DNA of 64,000 bases, from NCBI RefSeq assembly GCF_005155025.1, contig NZ_CP039731.1:1-64000 (forward strand). The letters are read 5' to 3'. Positions 57,134 through 64,000 of this stretch are shown here, piece after piece. Every line of letters starts with the position of its first letter. Positions within the stretch are counted from its first letter, which is position 1. A program made the position numbers and the translations under genes. Origin of the DNA: Aquitalea aquatilis (GTDB lineage Bacteria; Pseudomonadota; Gammaproteobacteria; Burkholderiales; Chromobacteriaceae). The notes under the pieces were generated by a model, which did no database searches, was not told the DNA's origin, and saw nothing but the letters and a program-made list of their open reading frames with translations.

Positions 57134-57817
57134 TTGAACGAGGCCGCGACAAACAGCCGCAGCAAAGCCGGCATTCTGCATACGGTATTGACCCGTTTCT
57201 GGTTCAAGATGTTCGGCACCATGGGTTTTACCCTGGTATTTTTTGTCGCCTACGTTTATCTGCTACGGCATCCGGCCGCGCCGGTGACCATTGTCCCGGC
57301 AAGCAGACTCGATGCACTCGTCGGTTTCCAGCCCTGGGCCTTGCCGGTCTATCTGTCGCTGTGGTGCTATGTTTCACTGCCACCGGTCTTGATGAACTCG
57401 CGGCGGGAAATCCTTGCCTATGGCTGGCGGGTGGCACTGCCCTGCCTGCTCGGCCTGACGATTTTTTACTGCTGGCCCAATGCCATTGCCCCGCCGGATA
57501 TCGACTGGAAGCACTATCCCGCGGTGGCTTTCCTGAAAAACGTCGACACGGCCGGCAATGCCTTTCCCTCGCTGCATGTCGCCACCGCCGTGTTCTCTGC
57601 CGTGTGGCTGCACTGGCGGCTGCGCCTGTTGCAGTGGCCGCCCGCCTGGCAATGGCTCAATCTTGGCTGGTGCCTGGCCATTGCCTACTCCACCATGGCG
57701 GTCAAACAACATGTCGCGCTCGACGTGCTGGGCGGCACTCTGCTGGGCCTGATCTCGGCCTGGGCCTGCGGGCTGCGCGCGCATGCCAGCCGCCACTGGC
57801 CGGCCGACAAAACATAA
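57134..57817 (+). CDS. PAP2-family phosphatase, membrane protein (cluster end)
   Basis: A 227-residue membrane protein starting with TTG five bases after a perfect AAGGAGGT. Five to six membrane helices are seen. The PAP2 motifs are GNAFPSLHVA (with catalytic His) and KQHVALDVLGG. It may remove phosphate from a polyprenyl or phosphatidyl intermediate of the anchor. Its place between the core operon and the chorismatase gene suggests a pathway role. Confidence 0.8.
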   Translation: MNEAATNSRSKAGILHTVLTRFWFKMFGTMGFTLVFFVAYVYLLRHPAAPVTIVPASRLDALVGFQPWALPVYLSLWCYVSLPPVLMNSRREILAYGWRVALPCLLGLTIFYCWPNAIAPPDIDWKHYPAVAFLKNVDTAGNAFPSLHVATAVFSAVWLHWRLRLLQWPPAWQWLNLGWCLAIAYSTMAVKQHVALDVLGGTLLGLISAWACGLRAHASRHWPADKT

Positions 57818-57893
57818 CACGGCAATGGCACCGCCCGATGCGCGGCCTGCTTGCCCTTCCATCATTCCGCCCTTACCGCGACAAGCTTGCACC

Positions 57894-58898
57894 ATGCGCC
57901 CAGAAACCCGCCTGCAGTTTTACTCTTCCGACTCGTCCTCCCCGTCGCCAGCTGCCGCCCATGTGCTGGGCGTCAGCCTGCTTGGCCAGCGCGGCAGCCA
58001 CACCCAGCCCTGGCCGGCGCTGCAGGTATTGATGCCACTGCTGGCCAACCCGGCCCAACAGCTGCAGGAATACTGGCATAGCAGCCAAGCGGTACGCCAC
58101 GGGCAGTTTCACGATGTCCGCTTTGGCAGCGATGGTCACTTGCTGTATGGGGCGATCAGCCTGGATGAAGCACTATTTGCCGACAATCGCGGCAGTGCCC
58201 TGCAGCATGCGGCGGAACAGGCTTACCGGCAGTTGTTCTCCCTGCTGGAGGCAGAGGACTGTCGCCACCTGTGGCGGGTCTGGAACTATATTCCGCGCAT
58301 CAATGCCGTGGAGCATGGCATGGAACGCTATCGGCAATTCAATATCGGCCGCCACCAGGCTTTTGCCGACTTTGACCGCCCGGTGGACAGCAGCCCGGCC
58401 GCCTGCGCCCTGGGCGTGGCCGACGGCCCCTTGAGCATTGCCTTTCTGGCGGCACGGCAAGCGACGCAACGCATCGAAAACCCGCGCCAGGTCAGCGCCT
58501 TTGCCTACCCGCAGCAGTACGGCCCGCGCAGCCCCACCTTCAGCCGCGCGGCACTGGCGGACAATGGCGACAACATCATCCTGTTCATTTCCGGCACGGC
58601 CAGCATTGTCGGCCACCGCACCGTACACCCTGGGGATGCGGCAGCCCAAACCCGCGAGACCATTGCCAATATCGCAGTGCTGCTTGAGCAGGCCAATCGC
58701 CAGCATCAGGGGCAACCCTATACCCTGGCGACACTGGATTATCGCGTTTACATCCGCCACGCCACCGACTACCCCGCTGTGCAGCAGACACTGCAACAAC
58801 TGATCGGCCCAGCCATGCGCGTGGTGTTCATGCAGGCGGACATCTGCCGCGACGACCTGCTGGTGGAAATAGAAGCCCAGGCTTTCGCCGCCCGCTAG
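57894..58898 (+). CDS. Chorismatase (FkbO/Hyg5/XanB2 type), hydroxybenzoate supply
   Basis: A 334-residue protein that ends the pigment cluster. The two key blocks NPRQVSAFAYP...YGPRSPTFSRA and ILFISGTASIVGHRT are characteristic of chorismatases, which share a RutC-like fold. XanB2 of Xanthomonas makes 3- and 4-hydroxybenzoate from chorismate, and 3-hydroxybenzoate primes xanthomonadin. The sequence alone does not tell which isomer forms here. The ATG at 57894 follows the PAP2 stop by 76 bases. Confidence 0.88.
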   Translation: MRPETRLQFYSSDSSSPSPAAAHVLGVSLLGQRGSHTQPWPALQVLMPLLANPAQQLQEYWHSSQAVRHGQFHDVRFGSDGHLLYGAISLDEALFADNRGSALQHAAEQAYRQLFSLLEAEDCRHLWRVWNYIPRINAVEHGMERYRQFNIGRHQAFADFDRPVDSSPAACALGVADGPLSIAFLAARQATQRIENPRQVSAFAYPQQYGPRSPTFSRAALADNGDNIILFISGTASIVGHRTVHPGDAAAQTRETIANIAVLLEQANRQHQGQPYTLATLDYRVYIRHATDYPAVQQTLQQLIGPAMRVVFMQADICRDDLLVEIEAQAFAAR

Positions 58899-59033
58899 CA
58901 CACCACCGGATCAGCGCAGCTGCACATGCGCTATCCACTTGCGCAGACCACCTGTACAGCACATTGCCACCCCTTATCGTCATGCTGGCGGCCACATGGC
59001 CAGCCCGGCCACGCAGCAAGCATCCATGACAAG

Positions 59034-59049
59034 TGGCACGCATCTTGCT
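59034..59049 (+). promoter_or_regulatory. Sigma-54 promoter for the nickel/cobalt transporter operon
   Basis: TGGCACG-N4-TTGCT is a textbook -24/-12 element with correct spacing. The predicted transcription start is near 59060, 75 bases before the cbiM start. Confidence 0.75.
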
Positions 59050-59054
59050 AAAAT

Positions 59055-59083
59055 TTCATACATTTTAAAAAATATTCATACAT
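59055..59083. promoter_or_regulatory. Tandem TTCATACAT half sites, candidate NikR operator
   Basis: TTCATACAT occurs at 59055 and again at 59075, exactly 20 bases apart, and overlaps the expected transcription start of the sigma-54 promoter. TCATAC is a half site of the enterobacterial NikR operator, but here the two are direct rather than inverted. Confidence 0.4.
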
Positions 59084-59134
59084 CACAAACCGGCAGGGCG
59101 GTGTGGTCCGGCTGGTTTTGGGAAGGATAACTGC

Positions 59135-60193
59135 ATGCATATTCCCGACGGCTATCTCAGCCCCGCGACCTGCGCACTGGCCTATGCGGTGGCGCTACCG
59201 TTCTGGCTGCTGGCCTACCGCCATGCCAAGCGCCTGCTGCATACCCGCATGGTGCCGCTGTTTGCGGTGTTTTCTGCCTTCAGCTTCGTCATCATGATGT
59301 TCAACCTGCCGCTGCCCGGCGGCACCAGCGGCCACGCAGTGGGCATGGGCATCATCAGCATCGTCTTGGGGCCGTGGGCGTCCATTGTGGCCATTTCGGT
59401 GGCCCTGCTGATTCAGGCGCTGTTCTTTGGCGACGGCGGCATTACCAGCTTCGGGGCCAATAGCCTGAACATGGCCATCGTCGGCTCGCTGGTGGCCTGG
59501 GCCAGCTATCAGCTGCTGGCGGCCGGTGCCGCGCTGCAATCGCGCCGCCGCGTGCTGGCCGCTGCCGTGGCCGGCTATCTGGCCATCAATGCCGCAGCCT
59601 TGCTGGCCGCCATCGAATTCGGCCTGCAACCGTTGTTGTTCCATGATGCCGCCGGCACGCCGCTGTACGCGCCCTATCCGCTATCGGTGGCGGTTCCCGC
59701 CATGATGCTCGGCCATCTGAGCTTTGCCGGGCTGGCCGAGCTGCTGATCACCGGCGGGCTGGTGGCTTATCTGCAGCGCGCACATCCCGAGCTGCTGTCG
59801 CTGCAAGCAAGCCGGATCAGTGTACCGACCGCAGCGCTGCGTACCACGCGCAAGCTGTGGTACGGCCTGGCGGCGCTGATGATTCTGTCGCCGCTGGGTT
59901 TGCTGGCCGCCGGCACGGCCTGGGGCGAATGGGGCGTGGAAGATTTCGCCAATGCCGACAGCCGCCAGCAGATGGCGCTGGCATCCGGCCAGATGGCACC
60001 GCCGGTGGCTGCGCCGGAGGGCCTGGCACGGCTGGCCAGCCTGTGGTCAGCCCCCTTCCCCGACTATGCGCCGGCCTTCGTGCATAGCCCCAACTTTGGC
60101 TATGTCTTGTCCGCGCTGTTTGGTGCCGGGCTGATTCTGCTGGCCCTGCTGCTGTTGTCGCGGCTAGGCGGCAAGCCAGGCCAGCCGGAATGA
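59135..60193 (+). CDS. cbiM: ECF-type nickel/cobalt transporter substrate-binding component (CbiM with CbiN-like tail)
   Basis: A 352-residue membrane protein with the conserved start MHIPDGYLSP, whose N-terminal Met-His forms the metal site. About six membrane helices fill residues 10-220 (FGDGGITSFGANSLNMAIVG is family-typical). The C-terminal 130 residues, with two more helices, resemble a fused NikN/CbiN part with the PDGLE-like domain. Together with CbiQ and CbiO it imports nickel or cobalt. A sigma-54 promoter lies upstream. Confidence 0.9.
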   Translation: MHIPDGYLSPATCALAYAVALPFWLLAYRHAKRLLHTRMVPLFAVFSAFSFVIMMFNLPLPGGTSGHAVGMGIISIVLGPWASIVAISVALLIQALFFGDGGITSFGANSLNMAIVGSLVAWASYQLLAAGAALQSRRRVLAAAVAGYLAINAAALLAAIEFGLQPLLFHDAAGTPLYAPYPLSVAVPAMMLGHLSFAGLAELLITGGLVAYLQRAHPELLSLQASRISVPTAALRTTRKLWYGLAALMILSPLGLLAAGTAWGEWGVEDFANADSRQQMALASGQMAPPVAAPEGLARLASLWSAPFPDYAPAFVHSPNFGYVLSALFGAGLILLALLLLSRLGGKPGQPE

Positions 60194-60221
60194 GGCGGCC
60201 ACCGCAGCGGCCGGGTGCGGC

Positions 60222-61073
60222 ATGAGCGAGCAATCCTTCATCGCCGGCGGCCATCGCCATGGCGGCCATTTTGCCGAGCGGCTAGTCCATGGCTTGCAGC
60301 AGGCGCTGGAACACTCGCTGGATGCCGAAGCCATCAGCAAGCAGCGCGGCCTGCTGCAGGGGCTGGACCCGCGCATCAAGCTGCTGGCGCTGCTCAGCCT
60401 GATGATCAGCGGCATCCTGGCCGGCCAGCTCAGCACCCTGCTGCTGCTGTTTTGCCTGGCGGTGGTGCTGGCCTTGTTGTCGCAAGTGTCCTTGCGGCGG
60501 CTGTACCGCCAGGCCTGGCTCAGCGTCTTGCTGTTCAGCGGGGCGATTGCCCTGCCAGCCCTCTTCCTGGTGCCCGGCGACATCCTGTTTCGGCTGCCGC
60601 TGCTGCACTGGGGCATCAGCCTGCAAGGCTTGCGCAGCGCGGCCTTTTTGCTGGGGCGGGCGGAAACCTCAGCCAGCTTCGCCTTGCTGCTGATGCTGAC
60701 CACGCCGTGGATGCATGTGCTCAAGGCCATGCGCAGCCTGGGGGTGCCGGTGCTGCTGGTGGCCCTGCTGGGCATGACCCATCGTTATATCTTCGTGCTA
60801 CTGCAAACCGCCAGCCAGATGTTCGAAGCCCGCCGCAGCCGCATGCTGGCACCGCCCAGCGGCTGGCTGGCGCGCCAGGTGGTGGCAGCCAGTAGCGGCG
60901 TGCTGCTCAGCAAGGCTTTTCAGTTGAGCAGCGAAGTGCACCTGGCCATGGTGTCGCGCGGCTACCGTGGCGACATCTACCTGCTGCACAGCTTTCATAC
61001 CCGCCCACGCGACTGGTGCGCCCTGCTGCCGGCGCTGTGCGTGCCGCTGCTGATCTTATGGAAACACGCATGA
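60222..61073 (+). CDS. cbiQ: ECF transporter transmembrane coupling protein CbiQ
   Basis: A 283-residue membrane protein. GLDPRIKLLALLSLMI near 45-60 is the standard CbiQ/EcfT opening, and the coupling helices (ARRSRM and MVSRGYRGD) bind the ATPase. It is 28 bases after cbiM. The stop overlaps the ATPase start (ATGA). Confidence 0.92.
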   Translation: MSEQSFIAGGHRHGGHFAERLVHGLQQALEHSLDAEAISKQRGLLQGLDPRIKLLALLSLMISGILAGQLSTLLLLFCLAVVLALLSQVSLRRLYRQAWLSVLLFSGAIALPALFLVPGDILFRLPLLHWGISLQGLRSAAFLLGRAETSASFALLLMLTTPWMHVLKAMRSLGVPVLLVALLGMTHRYIFVLLQTASQMFEARRSRMLAPPSGWLARQVVAASSGVLLSKAFQLSSEVHLAMVSRGYRGDIYLLHSFHTRPRDWCALLPALCVPLLILWKHA

Positions 61074-61933
61074 CACCGCCGGTATTCGAGCTGCACAACC
61101 TCAGCTATCACTATCAGCAGCAACAGGCGCTGGACAGCCTGTCGCTGCGTATCGAAGCCGGCTGCCGGGTGGCCTTGCTCGGGGCCAATGGCTCGGGCAA
61201 ATCCACCTTGCTGCGCTTGCTGAACGGCCTGTACTTTGCCCAGCAGGGCAGGCTGCTGGCCTTTGGCGAGGAACTGAGCGAGGCGGCACTGGCCGAGGAT
61301 GAGCGCCACTATGCCTTTCGCCGCCGCGTCGGACTGGTGTTCCAGAATCCCGATGTGCAGCTGTTCAACCCCACGGTGTTCGACGAACTGGCTTTCGGTC
61401 CGCTGCAACTGGGCTGGCCACCGGCCACCATCCGCAGCGCCATTGCCGACATGCTGCAACGCTTCGGCATCAGCCAGCTGCAGGACCGCGCCCCGCATCG
61501 CCTGTCCGGTGGCGAGCGCAAACGGGTGGCGCTGGCCTCGGTACTGATCATGCAGCCGGAAGTATTGCTGCTGGACGAACCCACCGCCGCACTGGACCCG
61601 CACAGCCAGGGCGAGGTCATCCGCTTTTTGCTGGACAGCAAGGACAGTGGCCGCACCATCATCACCGCCACGCATGATCTGGACAGCGTGGCCGATATTG
61701 CCGACCACGTATTCGTGCTGGCGGCAGGGCAGCTGGTGGCCAGCGGCAGCCCGGCAGAAATCCTGGCCGATCACGCGCTGCTGGAGCGCACCCATCTGCT
61801 ACACGCCCATCCACACCGCCATGCCGACGGCGTGGTGCACAGCCACCCGCACCAGCATGGCCACGGCCATCAGCATGCCGGCCCGGTCAATGGCTATCGC
61901 TATTACCCGGTGCGGCGCAAGCCATCTGGCTGA
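61070..61933 (+). CDS. cbiO: ECF transporter ATPase CbiO with His-rich C-terminus
   Basis: I use the ATG at 61070 because it overlaps the cbiQ stop as ATGA; METR at 61058 is an alternative. The 287-residue ATPase has Walker A GANGSGKST (38-46), signature LSGGERKR (145-152), Walker B VLLLDEPT, and the Q-loop FQNPDVQLFNP. The last ~50 residues contain a His-rich run (about 12 His in ~30 residues), which probably stores or chaperones metal. Third gene of the operon. Confidence 0.93.
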   Translation: MTPPVFELHNLSYHYQQQQALDSLSLRIEAGCRVALLGANGSGKSTLLRLLNGLYFAQQGRLLAFGEELSEAALAEDERHYAFRRRVGLVFQNPDVQLFNPTVFDELAFGPLQLGWPPATIRSAIADMLQRFGISQLQDRAPHRLSGGERKRVALASVLIMQPEVLLLDEPTAALDPHSQGEVIRFLLDSKDSGRTIITATHDLDSVADIADHVFVLAAGQLVASGSPAEILADHALLERTHLLHAHPHRHADGVVHSHPHQHGHGHQHAGPVNGYRYYPVRRKPSG

Positions 61934-61937
61934 TGCT

Positions 61938-62384
61938 TCAGCGCTTGGCCGGCCGGCGGTAGGCCAAGCCAGCCCCGCTGGCTGCCGCCGTGGGAATCAG
62001 CTGCACCTGACCGTGGCGCACGCCGGTTTCGGCAATGACCGAGCGGGCAAAACTTTCCACCTCGGCGCTGTCGCCACGCAGAATCACCGTTTCGATGCAG
62101 TCATCGTGGTTGATATGGGCATGCATGGTGGCGATGGCCATGTCGTGGTGATCGTGCTGCAGGCCGGTGAGGCGCGAGGACAGCTGGCGCTCGTGGTGAT
62201 CGAACACATAGCTGAGCACCGCCACACAGGGGCCGCCCGCACCGCGCCCCAGATCTTCCTCGCCCAGTTCGCGCCGCAACATGTCGCGCACCGCCTCCGA
62301 ACGGCTGCTGTAGCCACGCCGCGCCATCAGTTCGTCAAAAGCCTGTGCCAGCTCGTCGCTGAGCGAAATCGTCACTCTTTGCAT
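61938..62384 (-). CDS. nikR: Nickel-responsive regulator
   Basis: A 148-residue ribbon-helix-helix protein with an ACT-like metal domain, starting MQRVTISLSD after GGAGG. The four nickel ligands are conserved: H77, H88, H90 and C96, with the same spacing as E. coli H76, H87, H89 and C95. It binds DNA when nickel is bound and represses nickel uptake. It lies convergent to the cbiMQO operon, five bases after its end, and so is likely its regulator. Confidence 0.92.
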   Translation of the reverse strand: MQRVTISLSDELAQAFDELMARRGYSSRSEAVRDMLRRELGEEDLGRGAGGPCVAVLSYVFDHHERQLSSRLTGLQHDHHDMAIATMHAHINHDDCIETVILRGDSAEVESFARSVIAETGVRHGQVQLIPTAAASGAGLAYRRPAKR

Positions 62385-62654
62385 GTCTGCCTCCTGAAAA
62401 CAGAGGCCGAGCATAGCAGAGCGCCGCCGCCGCTGGCGCATTTGCCCCGGTGCATTTGCCCCGGCTCAGCCCGGCATGCGGCGGGCAAAGCACCGCGGGC
62501 ATGACTGATGTCATATTGTGGTGCAGGGAAAAATGCGATATTGCGCCAGCAACGGCACAATGCAGCATTCTGCTGCCCGTACGGCGCGCCGATTAACTAA
62601 GATGACAAGGTTCACCTGCCAGTTTCATGGCGGTAACCACCAGGGACACCACTC

Positions 62655-63812
62655 ATGCGCATCCGCCAGCTCTGCCTGCCTGACAGCCGCCCCGATGCAG
62701 AAGGCTTGCAGCCGCTGCGCGCCATCGATCCCCAGTTGCTGCTGGTATTTGCCACGCTGGATTTTTTTGCCGACGGGCAGGCGCTGGCCACGCTGCAGGC
62801 GGCGTTTCCCGACAGCCTGCTGCTGGGCTGCTCCACCGCAGGCGAAATTTCCAGTCATGGTGTGGATGACCACTCCACGGTGCTGACCGCCATCCATTTT
62901 TCCCATACCCGCGTCCAGCCTGCCGTCACGCCCCTGCATGACATGGCCGACTCTGCTGCGGCCGGTGCCCGGCTGGCACGGCAGCTGGCAGCGGACGATC
63001 TGCAAATGGTGCTGGTGCTGGGCCAGGGCGTGGCCATCAATGGCAGTGCCCTGTTGCAAGGCATCAGCAGCGTGCTGGGAACACGGCTGCCGGTGGTGGG
63101 CGGTCTGGCTGGCGACAACGCAGCCTTCAGCCGCACCTTTACCCTGAACGAACACGGCAGCTCGGATCACCAGCTGGTGGCGGTCGGCCTGTATGGCCGG
63201 CAGTTGCGCCTGGGCCATGGCAGCTATGGCGGCTGGACCACCTTCGGCCCGGCACGCCAGGTGACACGCTGTCAGCAAAACGTGCTGTACGAGCTGGATG
63301 GTGCACCGGCGCTGGAAGTGTACAAGCGCTATCTGGGCGAATATGCGGCCGACCTGCCCGGCTCCGGCCTGCTGTTTCCCTTCTCCATGCTGGGAGAGAA
63401 CCAGCAGGATGCCGGGGTGATCCGCACCATTCTGGCCGTGGATGAAGCCACAGGCAGCCTGACCCTGGCCGGCGAAGTGCACACCGGCTGTTATCTCAAG
63501 CTGATGCACGCCAGCACCGACAATCTGGTGCATGGTGCGGAACAGGCCGCCAGCGCGGCCCGCCTGGCGCAGCCGGTGGACGGCGACAGCCTGGCCCTGC
63601 TGGTGTCCTGCGTTGGCCGCAAGCTGGTGATGGGCGACCGGGTCGATGAAGAAATCGAAGCGGTAGCCGACGAACTGGGCAGCCATACCGTGCTGGCCGG
63701 CTTCTATTCCAATGGCGAAATCAGCCCCTTCGCCCCAGGCCAGCCCTGCCGCCTGCACAACCAGACCATGACCATTACCACGCTTGCCGAAACGGCAAGC
63801 ACCCACGACTGA
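62655..63812 (+). CDS. FIST-domain sensor protein (NosP-like)
   Basis: A 385-residue protein with FIST_N (residues ~30-215, CSTAGEISSHG and VVGGLAGDNAAF) and FIST_C (~225-365, PALEVYKRYLG and CVGRKLVMG). FIST proteins sense small ligands; the NosP group binds haem and nitric oxide and controls a neighbouring histidine kinase. The next gene starts 31 bases later and fits that kinase. The haem ligand cannot be decided from sequence. The 270-base gap to nikR should hold both divergent promoters. Confidence 0.85.
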   Translation: MRIRQLCLPDSRPDAEGLQPLRAIDPQLLLVFATLDFFADGQALATLQAAFPDSLLLGCSTAGEISSHGVDDHSTVLTAIHFSHTRVQPAVTPLHDMADSAAAGARLARQLAADDLQMVLVLGQGVAINGSALLQGISSVLGTRLPVVGGLAGDNAAFSRTFTLNEHGSSDHQLVAVGLYGRQLRLGHGSYGGWTTFGPARQVTRCQQNVLYELDGAPALEVYKRYLGEYAADLPGSGLLFPFSMLGENQQDAGVIRTILAVDEATGSLTLAGEVHTGCYLKLMHASTDNLVHGAEQAASAARLAQPVDGDSLALLVSCVGRKLVMGDRVDEEIEAVADELGSHTVLAGFYSNGEISPFAPGQPCRLHNQTMTITTLAETASTHD

Positions 63813-63843
63813 TGCGAGCGCAGCAGACGCCAGCGGGGACTTC

Positions 63844-64000
63844 ATGCAAAACATTCTGATGCGCCAGTTGCGGCGCATGATGGGCATCGCCGATGACGAG
63901 CAGCTGCAACAGGTGCTGGCCGAGCTGGCCGGCCTGGCAGACAGCGCCGCCGTCTCGCCACAGGCCGCCAGTGCGCTGCAGGGGCTGGGCGGACTGCTGG
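63844..64000 (+). CDS. Start of a probable NahK-type histidine kinase gene, cut off at the window end
   Basis: The frame begins with ATG after GGGGAC and stays open for 52 codons to the end. The N-terminal sequence MQNILMRQLRRMMGIADDEQL, followed by an Ala/Leu-rich helix, is like the lead-in of NosP-associated hybrid kinases, which have helical then PAS and kinase domains. Only the partner context and start are seen, so this call is tentative. Confidence 0.5.
   Translation, partial: MQNILMRQLRRMMGIADDEQLQQVLAELAGLADSAAVSPQAASALQGLGGLL

Noticed and set aside
58899-59134. Cobalamin or NiCo riboswitch before cbiM
   Set aside because: I looked for the conserved boxes of both and did not find them; the sigma-54 element and tandem repeats explain the region better.

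Overview
The gene content and high GC suggest a betaproteobacterium of the Neisseriales, most like Chromobacteriaceae (Chromobacterium, Aquitalea and Vogesella relatives). This is inferred from protein families and from the dense c-di-GMP signalling; no rRNA or tRNA gene is present to confirm it. The window begins inside a prophage and ends inside a probable histidine kinase gene.

Positions 1-4.8 kb are the right end of a tailed prophage: tail fibre, fibre-assembly protein, small membrane proteins, a GH19 endolysin, a holin candidate, and a spanin pair in which Rz1 is nested inside Rz. From 5 to 22 kb the DNA is chromosomal housekeeping and accessory genes: a chemoreceptor, a DUF883/YqjE-like stress envelope operon, tRNA adenosine deaminase with an extra N-terminal domain, an L,D-transpeptidase, a response-regulator PP2C phosphatase, a DsbA-like protein coupled to an unusual MBL-fold protein, regulators, an isochorismatase-family hydrolase next to a frame-broken GlxA-type regulator, and class I fumarase.

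Positions 16-40 kb are rich in c-di-GMP enzymes: two GGDEF proteins and three GGDEF-EAL proteins with different sensors (CACHE/PAS, GAF/PAS, and one with a globin-like middle region). One diguanylate cyclase sits in an operon with a PotD-like periplasmic binding protein and an Hpt protein. This resembles the NspS-MbaA polyamine-sensing pair. An ammonium transporter with a sigma-54 promoter lies among them.

Positions 40.7-58.9 kb are a complete-looking aryl polyene (APE/xanthomonadin-like) pigment cluster in three transcription blocks. It has two acyl carrier proteins, three ketosynthase-type proteins, three dehydratase-type hotdog proteins, a ketoreductase, an aryl-ACP ligase, acyltransferases, a glycosyltransferase, a methyltransferase, a LolA-like carrier and an MMPL exporter. 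It ends in a PAP2 phosphatase and a chorismatase (XanB2/FkbO type), which suggests that the aryl starter is hydroxybenzoate made directly from chorismate. An alpha/beta hydrolase and a polysaccharide deacetylase are built into the core operon.

Positions 59-62.4 kb hold an ECF-type nickel/cobalt importer (CbiM, CbiQ, CbiO) with a near-perfect sigma-54 promoter and a convergent nikR gene. The window closes with a FIST-domain (NosP-like) sensor and the start of a gene that fits its partner kinase.
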